Shown one piece after another: positions 26,627-36,010 of a stretch of 46,465 nt of DNA. Where the stretch lies: the NCBI GenBank assembly GCA_035714225.1, contig DASTMK010000583.1, forward strand, positions 1 to 46,465, written 5' to 3'. How positions within the stretch are numbered: the first letter of the stretch is position 1; every line of letters starts with the position of its first letter. The DNA is from CAADGY01 sp035714225. GTDB taxonomy: Bacteria > Acidobacteriota > Terriglobia > Bryobacterales > Bryobacteraceae. The notes beneath the pieces were generated by a model. It saw only the letters and a list, made by a program, of their open reading frames with translations. It ran no database searches and was not told the DNA's origin. The position numbers and the translations under genes were made by a program.

Positions 26627-28186
26627 TTGTACATATCTGTGAGTAGAGATCTATCCAGTCCCGGCACCGAAGCTTATTTGCGGTGGGAAAGTACGAGCGG
26701 ATCCGTATCGGTGGAGTTGAGCCGGGAACTGATCCAGATGCTGCGAGGTGAAGTATATCGCGGCGTGCAGGCTCTTCCGCGGCGCGGCGCCGAAGTCGGC
26801 GGCCTTCTGCTTGGACGGTTCTCGAGCTCCAATGAGACCTCCGTGCGCGTGGAATCGATCGAACCGGTTTCGTGCGAGCACCGCTTCGGCCCTTCGTTCA
26901 TCCTCTCCGATAACGATCGCACCGGTCTGGAGCAGATGCTCGCCGCGTACGAATCAGACGAAGAAGTGGCAGTGGTGGGCTACTACCGAAGTTGTACGGG
27001 ACGAGACATCGAGCTGGATGAGGCCGACGAAGAACTGGCTCGGATGTATTTCACCGATCCCCGCCAGGTTTTTCTTCTTATCAAACCTCTATCGCTGCGC
27101 GAGTGCATTGCAGCGTATTTTTACAAGGAGCGTGGACGGTTCCTAACCGAGGGCAAGCCATCGTTTTCGCTCAATGCCGAATACACGAGCACACCTACGG
27201 TACCTGAAGAACCGGCAGTGCAGCCAAGCGCTCCGATACCCCCTGCGGAAACGCGCCACTTCGAGCCGCCTATAGTCGAGCCGCCTATGGTGGTACCCGA
27301 TACGGTGCGCCACCGTCGTCGCGCGCGCCGCGAGGAAGGACGTGAGGAAGAAGAAAAGCAACCCGGCCGCCTCCGGCGCCTGCTGTTGACCTTTGTGGCT
27401 TTTGTCGCGATGGTTGGTCTGGCGTTCTTCCTGGGTTGGTTGAATCCTGCACGTGAGCCGCGCTTCAGCGACCTCGGCCTGAACGTACACCAGACCTCGA
27501 ACGGCCTGGAAGTGGTGTGGGATGGCGCAAAAGCCGCGTCGCAGGATGCCCGGCGCGGTGTTTTATCCATCACCGATGGGGCGTCCGAAAATGCAGTCGA
27601 GCTGAACCGGGCGGCATTGGAACGCGGGAAGTTCGTTTACGAACCCGCCAGCAACGACGTGTTGGTGCGGCTCTCAATTTACGGAGCGGCCGGCCAGCCT
27701 GCGGGTGAGTCTTTTCGTGTCGTAGTGGTGCCGCAGAAGACGCCGCCTCCGGCCAAAGCAGCGCCGGCCATCGAGCCGCCGCCACAGATTGCGCCCACGC
27801 CTCCGTCTGTGAACGCGGCCAGGCACGTCAAAGCAGAAGCGCCTCGCATACCCCCGCCGCCGGCTGCAAAACCCGCGCGCCAGCAGACGCCTGTCGCATC
27901 TGCTATCGCCGTTCCGGCCAAGGCGATTCATGAAGTCCGGCCGGGGATTTCAGAAGGTATCCGCTCGCGAATCCGGGGCACGGTGGTCATCGCGGTGGAA
28001 GTCCGCATTGACGCTACCGGTAAAGTCACCAGCGCCGTACCGCAGGGAAGGGGCGATGTGGTTTACACCTATCTTGCTTCCCGAGCCGAAGAAGCGGCCA
28101 AGCTATGGCGTTTCGAGCCGGCCCGCACAAAAGACGGCACCCGCATAGCCAGCACGAAAACCGTCTATTTTGTTTTTAAGGGCTGA
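26627..28186 (+). CDS. pseudo-JAMM domain - membrane helix - TonB C-terminal domain fusion protein
   Basis: The start is TTG 26627 or GTG 26639; neither has a strong ribosome site. Residues about 45-165 look like an MPN/JAMM fold: EVGGLLLGRF, HRFGPSFILSDND and VVGYYRSCTGRDIELDEAD. In active JAMM proteases the GYYRSC position reads GWYHTHP, so both zinc-binding histidines are replaced (Arg, Cys) and the domain is probably non-catalytic. A basic and acidic linker leads to one membrane helix (251-272, RLLLTFVAFVAMVGLAFFLG). A Pro/Ala-rich spacer (about 360-440) and a TonB_C domain (about 447-519) follow. The N-terminal part should be cytoplasmic and the TonB part periplasmic. It follows tesA by 53 bases. 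Confidence 0.75.
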   Translation: MYISVSRDLSSPGTEAYLRWESTSGSVSVELSRELIQMLRGEVYRGVQALPRRGAEVGGLLLGRFSSSNETSVRVESIEPVSCEHRFGPSFILSDNDRTGLEQMLAAYESDEEVAVVGYYRSCTGRDIELDEADEELARMYFTDPRQVFLLIKPLSLRECIAAYFYKERGRFLTEGKPSFSLNAEYTSTPTVPEEPAVQPSAPIPPAETRHFEPPIVEPPMVVPDTVRHRRRARREEGREEEEKQPGRLRRLLLTFVAFVAMVGLAFFLGWLNPAREPRFSDLGLNVHQTSNGLEVVWDGAKAASQDARRGVLSITDGASENAVELNRAALERGKFVYEPASNDVLVRLSIYGAAGQPAGESFRVVVVPQKTPPPAKAAPAIEPPPQIAPTPPSVNAARHVKAEAPRIPPPPAAKPARQQTPVASAIAVPAKAIHEVRPGISEGIRSRIRGTVVIAVEVRIDATGKVTSAVPQGRGDVVYTYLASRAEEAAKLWRFEPARTKDGTRIASTKTVYFVFKG

Positions 28187-28191
28187 GCGGT

Positions 28192-30099
28192 TCACTTCAG
28201 CGTGCGCACCTTGATAGACGAGAGCGATTGGCCCGAACGATAGACGCGTTGCGTTGCCTTCATGAAATCCGCCTCTGTTGCTTCGTGAATCGGGACGAAT
28301 TTCTGTGGGTTGCGGTCCACCAGCGGAAACCAGGAGCTTTGAATGTGAACCGCGATTCGATGGCCTCGCCGGAAGGTGTGATAGACGTCGGGCATCGTGA
28401 ACGCAACCTTGGTCACACGGCCGGGCTCGAACGCTTCCGGTTTTTCGAAGCTGTTGCGGAACCTGCCCCGGAAGGGCTCCCCGCGCACCAGTTGCTGATA
28501 GCCGCCCATCTTCACACGTGTGGGATTCGGCTCCGGGTCGGGAAAAGTGCCAGGGTAAATATCCACCAGCTTCACCACCCAGTCTGAATCCGTGCCGGTG
28601 GTGGAGACCAGCAAATTGCATTCAATGGGTCCGGCAACGGTGAAATCCTCCTCCAGTTCGCCCGTCTGATACACCAGCACGTCGGTCCGCCGCGCCGCAA
28701 ATCTCTGGTCGGAGGTCATGTAGGCGGAGGCCATACCCGGGGCGATCTCGTCCGTGAAAGGCACCGGTTTCGAAGGGTCGCTCACGTATTCATCGAACGC
28801 GTTTTGAGCGGTATTCCCGGGCGCTTTGAGGGAAAGCTTTCCGCCGGCGTCGAAATAGAACGTTTGCTCCGCCGCCTGGCCCGGAGGCCAGCTATCGTGC
28901 TTCCGCCACTGATTCCGCCCGGTTTCGAAAACGTAGGCTTCCGGCAACTTCGGATCTTCCTTGTCCTTCAGGTGGCGCAAGAAAAAGGGAAACATCATCT
29001 GTTCGCGAAAGAATCTGCCGGTCTCCGAAGCAAATCTGGCATTGCCCAGACGGTCTCCCCTACCCATCCAGCCGCCGTGCGACCACGGCCCGATAACCAG
29101 CATGTTGTTCGCGCCGGGACTCTGCTTTTCAGCGGCCTGGTAGACGGCGAGCGGCCCGAACACGTCCTCCGCATCGAACCAGCCGCCCACTGTCATCATC
29201 GCCGGCTTGATGTTCTTGAGATGCGGGCGGATGTTGCGGGCTTGCCAGAAAGAATCGTAGCGATCGTGCTCCATGAGTTGTTTCCAGGAGGCCTCTTCGC
29301 GGCCGAAGAGCGTTGTGCGGATGTTTCGAAGCGGGCCGAGGCGCAGGAAGTACTCGTAGCCGTCGGGCGTTCCCAGGTCGAACCGGCGCGGGGGCACGCT
29401 GGTGCCCGGCTCTATCCAAGGCTGGCCGAAGAAGATGAAAAAATCGAACGCGTGCGGAAGGAAGAGCGCACCGTTGTGCCGCCAGTCGTCCCCGATGAAC
29501 CAGTCCGCGATGGGTGCTTGCGGGGACACGGCCTTTAGTGCCGGATGCGCGTCAATAGCCGACATCGCGGCGTAGAAGCCGGGGTAGGAAATTCCCCAGA
29601 CACCAGCCTTGCCGTTATTGTTGGGAACGTTCTTGACGAGCCAGTCGATGGTGTCATAAGCGTCGGTGGTTTCATCGATGTCCTTAGGCCCGCGCTTCAC
29701 CGTGAGATAGGGCCGCATATTCACGAACTCGCCTTCCGACCTCGTGCGCCCGCGCACGTCCTGATAAGCGAAGATGAAGCCTTCGCGCATGAATTTATCC
29801 AGGTCTTCGCCAATACCTCTGTAGTTGTCCGAGCCGTAGGGAGAGATCGTATACGGCGTCCGCTGGAGAAGGATCGGATAGGGAACGGAAGTATCCTTCG
29901 GAACATAAACTGCCGTGAACAGCCGTACCCCATCGCGCATGGGGATGAGGTGCTCGTACTTGGTGTAGTGGGCCAGGAAGTAATCGCGGCGCTCCTCTGC
30001 TGCTTTGCGCTCAGGCGAAGACGGAGCCTGCGAGTACAACGGAGCCTGGAGACAGGCTGCGACGGCGACGGCGGCGAGTAGTTCGACAAAACGTTTCAT
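28192..30099 (-). CDS. CocE/NonD-family hydrolase (X-Pro dipeptidyl-peptidase S15 type)
   Basis: The ATG at 30099 gives 635 aa with a signal peptide (MKRFVELLAAVAVAACLQA). The alpha/beta-hydrolase nucleophile is Ser171 in WGISYPGFYA; the acid is in VGGWFDAEDVFG and the His in GPWSHGGW. The C-terminal jelly-roll domain (SDWVVKLVDIYPGTFPDP, GHRIAVHIQSSWFP) is typical. The family includes cocaine esterase, glutaryl-7-ACA acylases and X-Pro peptidases, so the product probably cleaves an acyl or peptide bond outside the cytoplasm. It lies 16 bases after the Tat isomerase gene on the same strand. Confidence 0.9.
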   Translation of the reverse strand: MKRFVELLAAVAVAACLQAPLYSQAPSSPERKAAEERRDYFLAHYTKYEHLIPMRDGVRLFTAVYVPKDTSVPYPILLQRTPYTISPYGSDNYRGIGEDLDKFMREGFIFAYQDVRGRTRSEGEFVNMRPYLTVKRGPKDIDETTDAYDTIDWLVKNVPNNNGKAGVWGISYPGFYAAMSAIDAHPALKAVSPQAPIADWFIGDDWRHNGALFLPHAFDFFIFFGQPWIEPGTSVPPRRFDLGTPDGYEYFLRLGPLRNIRTTLFGREEASWKQLMEHDRYDSFWQARNIRPHLKNIKPAMMTVGGWFDAEDVFGPLAVYQAAEKQSPGANNMLVIGPWSHGGWMGRGDRLGNARFASETGRFFREQMMFPFFLRHLKDKEDPKLPEAYVFETGRNQWRKHDSWPPGQAAEQTFYFDAGGKLSLKAPGNTAQNAFDEYVSDPSKPVPFTDEIAPGMASAYMTSDQRFAARRTDVLVYQTGELEEDFTVAGPIECNLLVSTTGTDSDWVVKLVDIYPGTFPDPEPNPTRVKMGGYQQLVRGEPFRGRFRNSFEKPEAFEPGRVTKVAFTMPDVYHTFRRGHRIAVHIQSSWFPLVDRNPQKFVPIHEATEADFMKATQRVYRSGQSLSSIKVRTLK

Positions 30100-30115
30100 G
30101 GGGACATGAAATATA

Positions 30116-31033
30116 TTACGCAAAAGCTTCGCGCAAAACTTTGAGGCTCTTGGGTACGGCCGTCGAGGCAGGTTCCTTTCCCTCCATTTCGAGCGATACC
30201 CAACCGCGATATCCCGCCTTGCGCAGAATGCCGGCGATGCGCTTGTAATCGAGATCGAGCGTGTACCATTCACCGCCGCCATAGTACGTCTTTGCCTGCA
30301 CGATGGAGGCCTCTGGAGCGAGTTGCGCGATTCCGGCGTAAGGGTCGCCGGCGTAGTTTCCTGTGTCCAGATTGATGCCCAGCCAGGGCGAATTAATCGC
30401 GCGGTAGATGTGCAGCAGGGTCTCGGGCTCTGTTGTCAGACCCCAATGATTTTCCAGCGCGAGCAATACACCCGCCTTCTCCGCGTGAGGCAGGCATTGC
30501 TGGATGGAATCGATGCACCACCGCACGGCATCTTCGTTCGTGTAGCCGTCAAGCGGCGACTCCTGGCCTTTCACTTTCATAAGGTCATCGAAAGACTTGA
30601 TGGTTTTCCAGCGTCCGGAGTTCAGGCGGATCGCCGGGATTCCCAGTTGCGCCGCAATGTCGATGCAGCGTTTGGTATGCGCAATGTGCTTCTGCCGCTC
30701 TGCCGCATCCGGCCAGACGAAGTCCTGGTGTATGGATAGCATCACAAGCGCCAGCCCGTTTCGAAAAGCCCGCTTCTTCAGGTCGTTCAGATAGGACGTG
30801 GTTTCATCGCGCATCTGGCGATGCAGAATCTCGACCCCGTCGAACCCGAGCCGCGCGGCATCGTCGATCACCTGCTCGATGGGATACTTCTCGGTTCGGA
30901 AGTGCCAATAAGAGTAGGTGGAGACTGCCAGCCGTATACGGTCACCCGGAGATTGGGCGGGACTCTGCCCGGACGCTCCGAATAGCGGGGCCGCAGCGGC
31001 CGGAATTAACACGTCTCTTCGTGACATTCGCAT
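30116..31033 (-). CDS. Tat-exported sugar phosphate isomerase/epimerase (TIM barrel)
   Basis: The 305-aa product begins with a twin-arginine signal (MSRRDVLIPAAAAPLFG). The barrel has the metal-ligand strand ends typical of the family: LALENHWGL (Glu), GINLDTGNYAG (Asp), VQAKTYYGG and VSLEMEGKE (Glu). Relatives are hydroxypyruvate isomerase-like and 3-keto-sugar enzymes. Periplasmic export suggests an unphosphorylated substrate. It is cotranscribed with the CocE-type hydrolase and divergent from the TonB receptor. Confidence 0.85.
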   Translation of the reverse strand: MRMSRRDVLIPAAAAPLFGASGQSPAQSPGDRIRLAVSTYSYWHFRTEKYPIEQVIDDAARLGFDGVEILHRQMRDETTSYLNDLKKRAFRNGLALVMLSIHQDFVWPDAAERQKHIAHTKRCIDIAAQLGIPAIRLNSGRWKTIKSFDDLMKVKGQESPLDGYTNEDAVRWCIDSIQQCLPHAEKAGVLLALENHWGLTTEPETLLHIYRAINSPWLGINLDTGNYAGDPYAGIAQLAPEASIVQAKTYYGGGEWYTLDLDYKRIAGILRKAGYRGWVSLEMEGKEPASTAVPKSLKVLREAFA

Positions 31034-31070
31034 GAATGGCCTCTCGCCTGTCTCATCATCTCAGGAAACT

Positions 31071-33920
31071 ATGGGAACATGGTCCCAAGAGGCGGCATTG
31101 CAGGTTCTCCGAATCCGTGCGCGTACGGTGCTAACGCTTGTTCTTTGCCTTGCCGGTGGATGGCTGTCCGGTTCTTCGATGAGTGCGCAGCAGGCGGTCA
31201 CTTCCGCTACGCTGGGCGGCCGGGTTGAGGATGCGAGCGCCGGTGTTCTCCCGTCCGTTCTGGTCACGGTAGACGACACCCTTCGTGGCCGGAATTTCGC
31301 CGCCAGGACGGACTCCGGCGGGCGGTACCAGTTTCTGCGTCTTGCCCCGGCGGACTACATTATCCGCGTCGAGGACCCGCGCTTTGAAAAATACGAGCGC
31401 CGCTTGCCGCTGTTGGCGGGACAAGCCGTCGACCTCCCGATTGTGCTTCGTGTCGCGGGCGTTGGCCAGTCGCTTGCCGTTATCGCGGAGGCTCCTGTGC
31501 TCGAATCGGTTCGGACCCAAATCGGTGAGACCATCGGTGCTCACGATATCGGCGGGCTGCCGCTAAACGGGCGCAACTTTCTCGACCTGGCCTTGCTGGC
31601 GCCCGGGGTTTCCCGCACGAACACCGGTACGCCGCAGCAGTTCGCCGAAACGTCCGCTGTGCCGGGAACGGGAATCTCCATCGCCGGACAGAGAAATCTG
31701 AATAACGCATTCATTGTGGACGGTCTCTCGGCCAATGACGACGCCGCCGGTCTCGCCGGCAGCTTTTACAGCCAGGAGGTCATTCAGCAGTTCCAGGTTG
31801 TCACTTCGGGCGGTAATGCCGAGTTTGGACGCGCCTCCAGCGGAGTGGTCAACATCATCACGAAATCGGGTACCAACCAGTGGCACGGAAGCGCATACGG
31901 GTTTCTCCGGAACCAGCGGTTCGATGCGCGAAATCCTCTTGCAACACGGAAGGACCCTCTAACCCAAACGCAGTACGGCGCCAGCGCCGGCGGACCGCTC
32001 ATACGCGGGCGCACTTTCCTGTTTTCAAACTTCGAGCAGGCGCATCGGAATGCGGCGGGGTTCATCACCATCGCACCGTCCAATGTTCAAGCTGTCAATG
32101 CCTTGCTCGAACGTGTGGCATACCGCGGCCCCACGCTTCGAACCGGGGAGTATGCAACCGGCTGGGATTCGGTGAACTATTTCGCGCGCGTCGACCATCA
32201 ACTCACCTCGTCGAACCAGTTGACGGTGCGATACAGCCTCTATGACATCGCCAGTCCGAATGCGCGTTCGGTAGGGGGTCTGAATGCGGAGAGCCGCGGA
32301 ACCCGGCTCGACAACCGCGACCAGACGGTAGCCCTGAGCGATATGGCTGCGCTGTCTTCGCGGGACCTGAACGAACTGCGCGTGCAATTCACCCGAAGCC
32401 GGCTCTCGGCGCCCGGTAATGATTTCATCGGACCGGCGGTGAATATCGCGGGCATCGCTAATTTCGGCGCGTCCACCACGTCTCCCACCGCGCGGGACAA
32501 CGACCTGTATGAAGTGAGCGATTCCATCTCCATACAGCGCGGCGCACATTTGTTCAAGGCCGGCGCCGATTTTCTTTACAACCGTCTGGCGATCGATTTT
32601 CCCGGAAGCCTTGTGGCGGCCGTATACTCGTTTCCATCGCTGGCCGCCTTCGATGCGGGGCGATATTCGACGTTTCAACAAGCCTTTGGAGAGCCCCGCC
32701 AGCGGCAGCGCAATCCGAATATGGGATGGTTTGCGCAGGAGGAATGGAAACCCGCCGCAAACTGGGCCATCAATGCCGGTGTGCGCTACGATTTGCAATT
32801 CCTGCCTTCCCCGATTCAACTGGATCGCAATAATATCGCTCCGCGAATCGGCATCGCCTGGTCGCCGCCGGACCGCAAGACCGTTGTGCGGGCAAGCTAC
32901 GGCCTCTACTACGACCGCGTACCGTTGCGGGCCACTTCGAATGCCTTGCAGCGCGACGGAAGCCGTTACCGTGTGGCACTTCTGGCCTTCGGCCAGGACG
33001 GCGCTCCCTTATTCCCGGCCCAGTTGAATGCTTTTCCCGCCGGGCAGTTTATCAACATCACAACCATCGATCCCAAAATCCAGAACAGTTATAGCCATCA
33101 GGCAGGCTTGCAGGTGGAAAGAGAGCTGGCGCATGCGACCGTTTTGTCTGTGGGCTATCAGTGGGTACGCGCCCTGCACCTGATCCTGTCGCGGAATGCG
33201 AACGTGCCCACCTTGTCCGCGGCGGACGCAGCCGCGTTGGGAGTCCCGAATCTTGGCCGCCCGGATTCGAGGTATGGGAATATCGGCCGCTATGAGGGTG
33301 CCGGCGATTCGTATTTCAACGGCCTGTTCCTGAGCCTCCGCTCGCGCCCGTGGAAAGGGAGCGAACTGCGTGTATCGTACACGCTGTCCAAAACCATCGA
33401 TGATGTAGGCAATTTCTTTTTCAGCACGCCGCAGAACAATTTCGATCTGCGGGACGATCGCGGGCTCTCGGACAACGACCAGCGGCACCGGCTTTCCGTC
33501 GCGGCGGTGCTCGATTCGCCCGTGCGGTCCGGACCAGGGCCCGGCCGGTACCTGCTTTCCGGCTGGCGGTTGTCGCCATTGTTCCTGTACACATCGGCCC
33601 TCCCGTTTAACGCGCAGGTCAATTTCGATCGCAACCAGGACACGAACCTGAATGACAGGCCGTTCGGGATGGGGCGGAATACGGGGCGGGGATTCGACTA
33701 TGCATCCCTCAGCTTGCGGCTCGCGCGATCGTTTTCTATCACCGAGCGCGTGCGCGGCGAAGCTCTCGCGGAAGGTTTTAACGTGCTCAACCGGGTGAAT
33801 CGCGCGCTGCCCAACAACATCATCGGTTCCGGTACGGGGCCGCCGTTGCCTTCGTTCGGAAGAGCGACTGCTGTACTTGATCCAAGGCAGATCCAGCTTG
33901 GAATGCGGTTTGATTTTTAG
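31071..33920 (+). CDS. TonB-dependent receptor with N-terminal carboxypeptidase-regulatory domain (Oar-like)
   Basis: ATG 31071 is preferred because AGGA at 31063-31066 precedes it; ATG 31032 is also in frame. The product is 949 aa. After the signal region comes a CarboxypepD_reg domain (TLGGRVEDASAGVLPSVLVT), then the plug (LPLNGRNFLDLALLAPGVS, NNAFIVDGLSANDD, EFGRASSGVVNIITKSGTNQ), then the beta-barrel ending in the aromatic QLGMRFDF. Such receptors import large or scarce substrates across the outer membrane using TonB. It is followed directly by a secreted BNR protein. Confidence 0.93.
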   Translation: MGTWSQEAALQVLRIRARTVLTLVLCLAGGWLSGSSMSAQQAVTSATLGGRVEDASAGVLPSVLVTVDDTLRGRNFAARTDSGGRYQFLRLAPADYIIRVEDPRFEKYERRLPLLAGQAVDLPIVLRVAGVGQSLAVIAEAPVLESVRTQIGETIGAHDIGGLPLNGRNFLDLALLAPGVSRTNTGTPQQFAETSAVPGTGISIAGQRNLNNAFIVDGLSANDDAAGLAGSFYSQEVIQQFQVVTSGGNAEFGRASSGVVNIITKSGTNQWHGSAYGFLRNQRFDARNPLATRKDPLTQTQYGASAGGPLIRGRTFLFSNFEQAHRNAAGFITIAPSNVQAVNALLERVAYRGPTLRTGEYATGWDSVNYFARVDHQLTSSNQLTVRYSLYDIASPNARSVGGLNAESRGTRLDNRDQTVALSDMAALSSRDLNELRVQFTRSRLSAPGNDFIGPAVNIAGIANFGASTTSPTARDNDLYEVSDSISIQRGAHLFKAGADFLYNRLAIDFPGSLVAAVYSFPSLAAFDAGRYSTFQQAFGEPRQRQRNPNMGWFAQEEWKPAANWAINAGVRYDLQFLPSPIQLDRNNIAPRIGIAWSPPDRKTVVRASYGLYYDRVPLRATSNALQRDGSRYRVALLAFGQDGAPLFPAQLNAFPAGQFINITTIDPKIQNSYSHQAGLQVERELAHATVLSVGYQWVRALHLILSRNANVPTLSAADAAALGVPNLGRPDSRYGNIGRYEGAGDSYFNGLFLSLRSRPWKGSELRVSYTLSKTIDDVGNFFFSTPQNNFDLRDDRGLSDNDQRHRLSVAAVLDSPVRSGPGPGRYLLSGWRLSPLFLYTSALPFNAQVNFDRNQDTNLNDRPFGMGRNTGRGFDYASLSLRLARSFSITERVRGEALAEGFNVLNRVNRALPNNIIGSGTGPPLPSFGRATAVLDPRQIQLGMRFDF

Positions 33921-33928
33921 GTTTGAGA

Positions 33929-35002
33929 ATGCTTACCGTTCTTGCGTTTTTCACGTTGTACCTGAATCCCGCGTCAGCGGAGGTTCCCCTCCGTCAGCCG
34001 CAACTCGCCGCCGATGGACACACGGCGGTGCTCGCCTATGGCGCCGGTAAATCGATCTTTGTAGCAGTATCTTCCGATCAGGGCGCTACTTTTTCGAAAC
34101 CCGTCAAAGTGGCGGAAGCAGAGGTTCTTCCACTCGGCAGGCATCGGGGGCCACGCGTCGCCGTCAGCGGCTCTACGATCGTTGTCACGGCGGTAGTGGG
34201 GAAACGTCGGGCGGAGGGGCCTCACGCGCACGGCTTGCCCGGCGATGGAGATTTGATGGCATGGTACTCCTCCGACCGTGGTGCAACGTGGTCCGCCGGC
34301 AGGCCGGTGAACGATGTCCCGTCAGCGGCACGCGAAGGATTACACACTCTGGCGGGCGATGGACGCGGGCGCGTGTTTGCGGCGTGGCTGGATCTGCGTA
34401 GGCAGGGAACCCGCTTGTATGGGGCGTTTTCGAAGGATGGAGGCGCTACGTGGAGCCGCAATGTGCTGGTCTACGAGTCTCCCGGTGGAACCATCTGCGA
34501 ATGCTGCCACCCGAGCGCGAGTTTTTCTCCTTCGGGTTCGCTTTGGGTCATGTGGCGTAATTCGCTCGAAGGCTCGCGGGACTTATACGCGACTCACTCT
34601 AATGACTTCACCCACTTCAGCCCTGCGCAGAAGCTGGGAAACGGGACATGGCTTTTGAAAGCCTGTCCGATGGATGGCGGCGGAATAGCGGCCGGCGGGA
34701 ACCAGGTTGTGACGGCGTGGCGCCGCGAATCGGACATCTATCGGGTGGAACCAGGAAAACCAGAGACGATGTTGGGCGCGGGCAAAGATCCCGCTATCGC
34801 GCAAAGTGGAGACCAGACCTTCATCGTATGGAACGAAGGCGGTGGCATCGTACTCTGGAGCAACGGCGGCAGTATTCGCAAGTTATCGCAGAAGGGCGCT
34901 TTTCCTTCGATCACCGGCTTACCGGGCGCAAGCGCCGTTACAGCCTGGGAGCAAGACGGCGGCATCGCGGTGGAGGTTGTACACTCCGGCGGCCGCCATT
35001 GA
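33929..35002 (+). CDS. secreted BNR/sialidase-like propeller with CECC cluster
   Basis: ATG 33929 (TTG 33923 is possible) starts a product of 357 aa with a signal peptide (MLTVLAFFTLYLNPASA). Asp-box turns are SSDQGATF, SSDRGATW and SKDGGATW. A cysteine cluster, GTICECCHPSASFSPSG, lies mid-protein and could bind a metal or form disulfides. It starts 8 bases after the receptor stop, so the two are almost certainly cotranscribed and may form an outer-membrane uptake pair. The ligand is unknown. Confidence 0.8.
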   Translation: MLTVLAFFTLYLNPASAEVPLRQPQLAADGHTAVLAYGAGKSIFVAVSSDQGATFSKPVKVAEAEVLPLGRHRGPRVAVSGSTIVVTAVVGKRRAEGPHAHGLPGDGDLMAWYSSDRGATWSAGRPVNDVPSAAREGLHTLAGDGRGRVFAAWLDLRRQGTRLYGAFSKDGGATWSRNVLVYESPGGTICECCHPSASFSPSGSLWVMWRNSLEGSRDLYATHSNDFTHFSPAQKLGNGTWLLKACPMDGGGIAAGGNQVVTAWRRESDIYRVEPGKPETMLGAGKDPAIAQSGDQTFIVWNEGGGIVLWSNGGSIRKLSQKGAFPSITGLPGASAVTAWEQDGGIAVEVVHSGGRH

Positions 35003-35018
35003 CCGGCGAATGAGCTTG

Positions 35019-36008
35019 TCAGGGCCCCACCGCGGTCCGCCACTCGGCAAGGGCTTTGGGAAGGAAGCTGGTGAGTGTTTCATCGCGATCAAGAGCGGCA
35101 CGCAAAACGGGCCGGATCACAAGGGCAACCGCCCACGCCTGGACGTAGGCGTCCGGCCAGGCTTTTTCCCTATTTCGTAGAGCTCGCGCCAACGATTGAG
35201 CGATTGTATCGGATTCCAGGATATTGTCCGTAAGGCCCGGACCGAATGCATATGCGATGCCTTCGTTCAGAGCTCCGAATCGGATTCCAGCAGATTGCGC
35301 CGCGGCCTCGATCGTTTCTTTGTGCCGCCAAAGGAGAGCATGAAAGCACTCGTGAAAAAGCGTGGGGACCGGATCGGGACGGTCCTGTATTTCGAGCACC
35401 AGCCGCCCACCGTTGAACCCGCCCCCGGCATTCCCTTCCTCGGGGTTAATGATTAAGAAAAGCGGCAGTTTTACGGTATCTTCGATTTCTGAAAACCGGA
35501 CGAGCTTTTGCACTGTAGGCGCAAGCCTCTTCGCTTCGGCTGTCAAACGATCCTTGAAACGAGCTATTTGAGGGGCGTCACGCAAAACGGACAGCTTCGG
35601 AGCGAAGTGCAACAAGATCAACTTCTCCGCGGCTGCCTCATCCCGCGAGAGAAGTCCCTTTTCCACGGCTTTGTCCGCAGCCACTTCAATCGGGTCATCC
35701 ACGTAGAAGGACTCTTCGAACCCCTTGTTCCAGCCGCGTGCACGGCGAAGCACGCCATGCTTCCGGAGCAACTCGCGGTCTTCGCCGTCCAGGGTAAGCG
35801 CTTTAGCCGCCCACCGCCCATACTGCCGATGGCAGGCGTCATCCCACTCCGAGAGCTGATCCACGATGTGGAACACCTGCGCCGTCCAGGAATCCGATAC
35901 CGAAAGGACAATACCCCCGATATCCACCTCGGCAGTTTGTGCGCCGCCTGCAAGGGCGGTGGCCAGAAAACAGATACAGAGCAGCAAAAGCCTGAAATGT
36001 TTCGGCAT
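35019..36008 (-). CDS. exported HExxH (gluzincin-like) metallopeptidase, putative
   Basis: The ATG at 36008 gives 329 aa with a signal peptide (FRLLLLCICFLATALAGGA). HECFH at residues about 219-223 is a zinc-protease motif, and GALNEGIAYAFG about 25 residues later holds a Glu (about 249) that could be the third ligand, as in gluzincins. The protein has no other recognised domain. It starts two bases after the EamA stop, so it ends the Lrp-EamA operon. The substrate is unknown. Confidence 0.7.
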   Translation of the reverse strand: MPKHFRLLLLCICFLATALAGGAQTAEVDIGGIVLSVSDSWTAQVFHIVDQLSEWDDACHRQYGRWAAKALTLDGEDRELLRKHGVLRRARGWNKGFEESFYVDDPIEVAADKAVEKGLLSRDEAAAEKLILLHFAPKLSVLRDAPQIARFKDRLTAEAKRLAPTVQKLVRFSEIEDTVKLPLFLIINPEEGNAGGGFNGGRLVLEIQDRPDPVPTLFHECFHALLWRHKETIEAAAQSAGIRFGALNEGIAYAFGPGLTDNILESDTIAQSLARALRNREKAWPDAYVQAWAVALVIRPVLRAALDRDETLTSFLPKALAEWRTAVGP

Positions 36009-36010
36009 CG

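Noticed and set aside
26575..26643. A 22-codon frame between tesA and the JAMM-TonB gene
   Set aside because: It overlaps the start of the next gene, has no ribosome site and no recognisable product.
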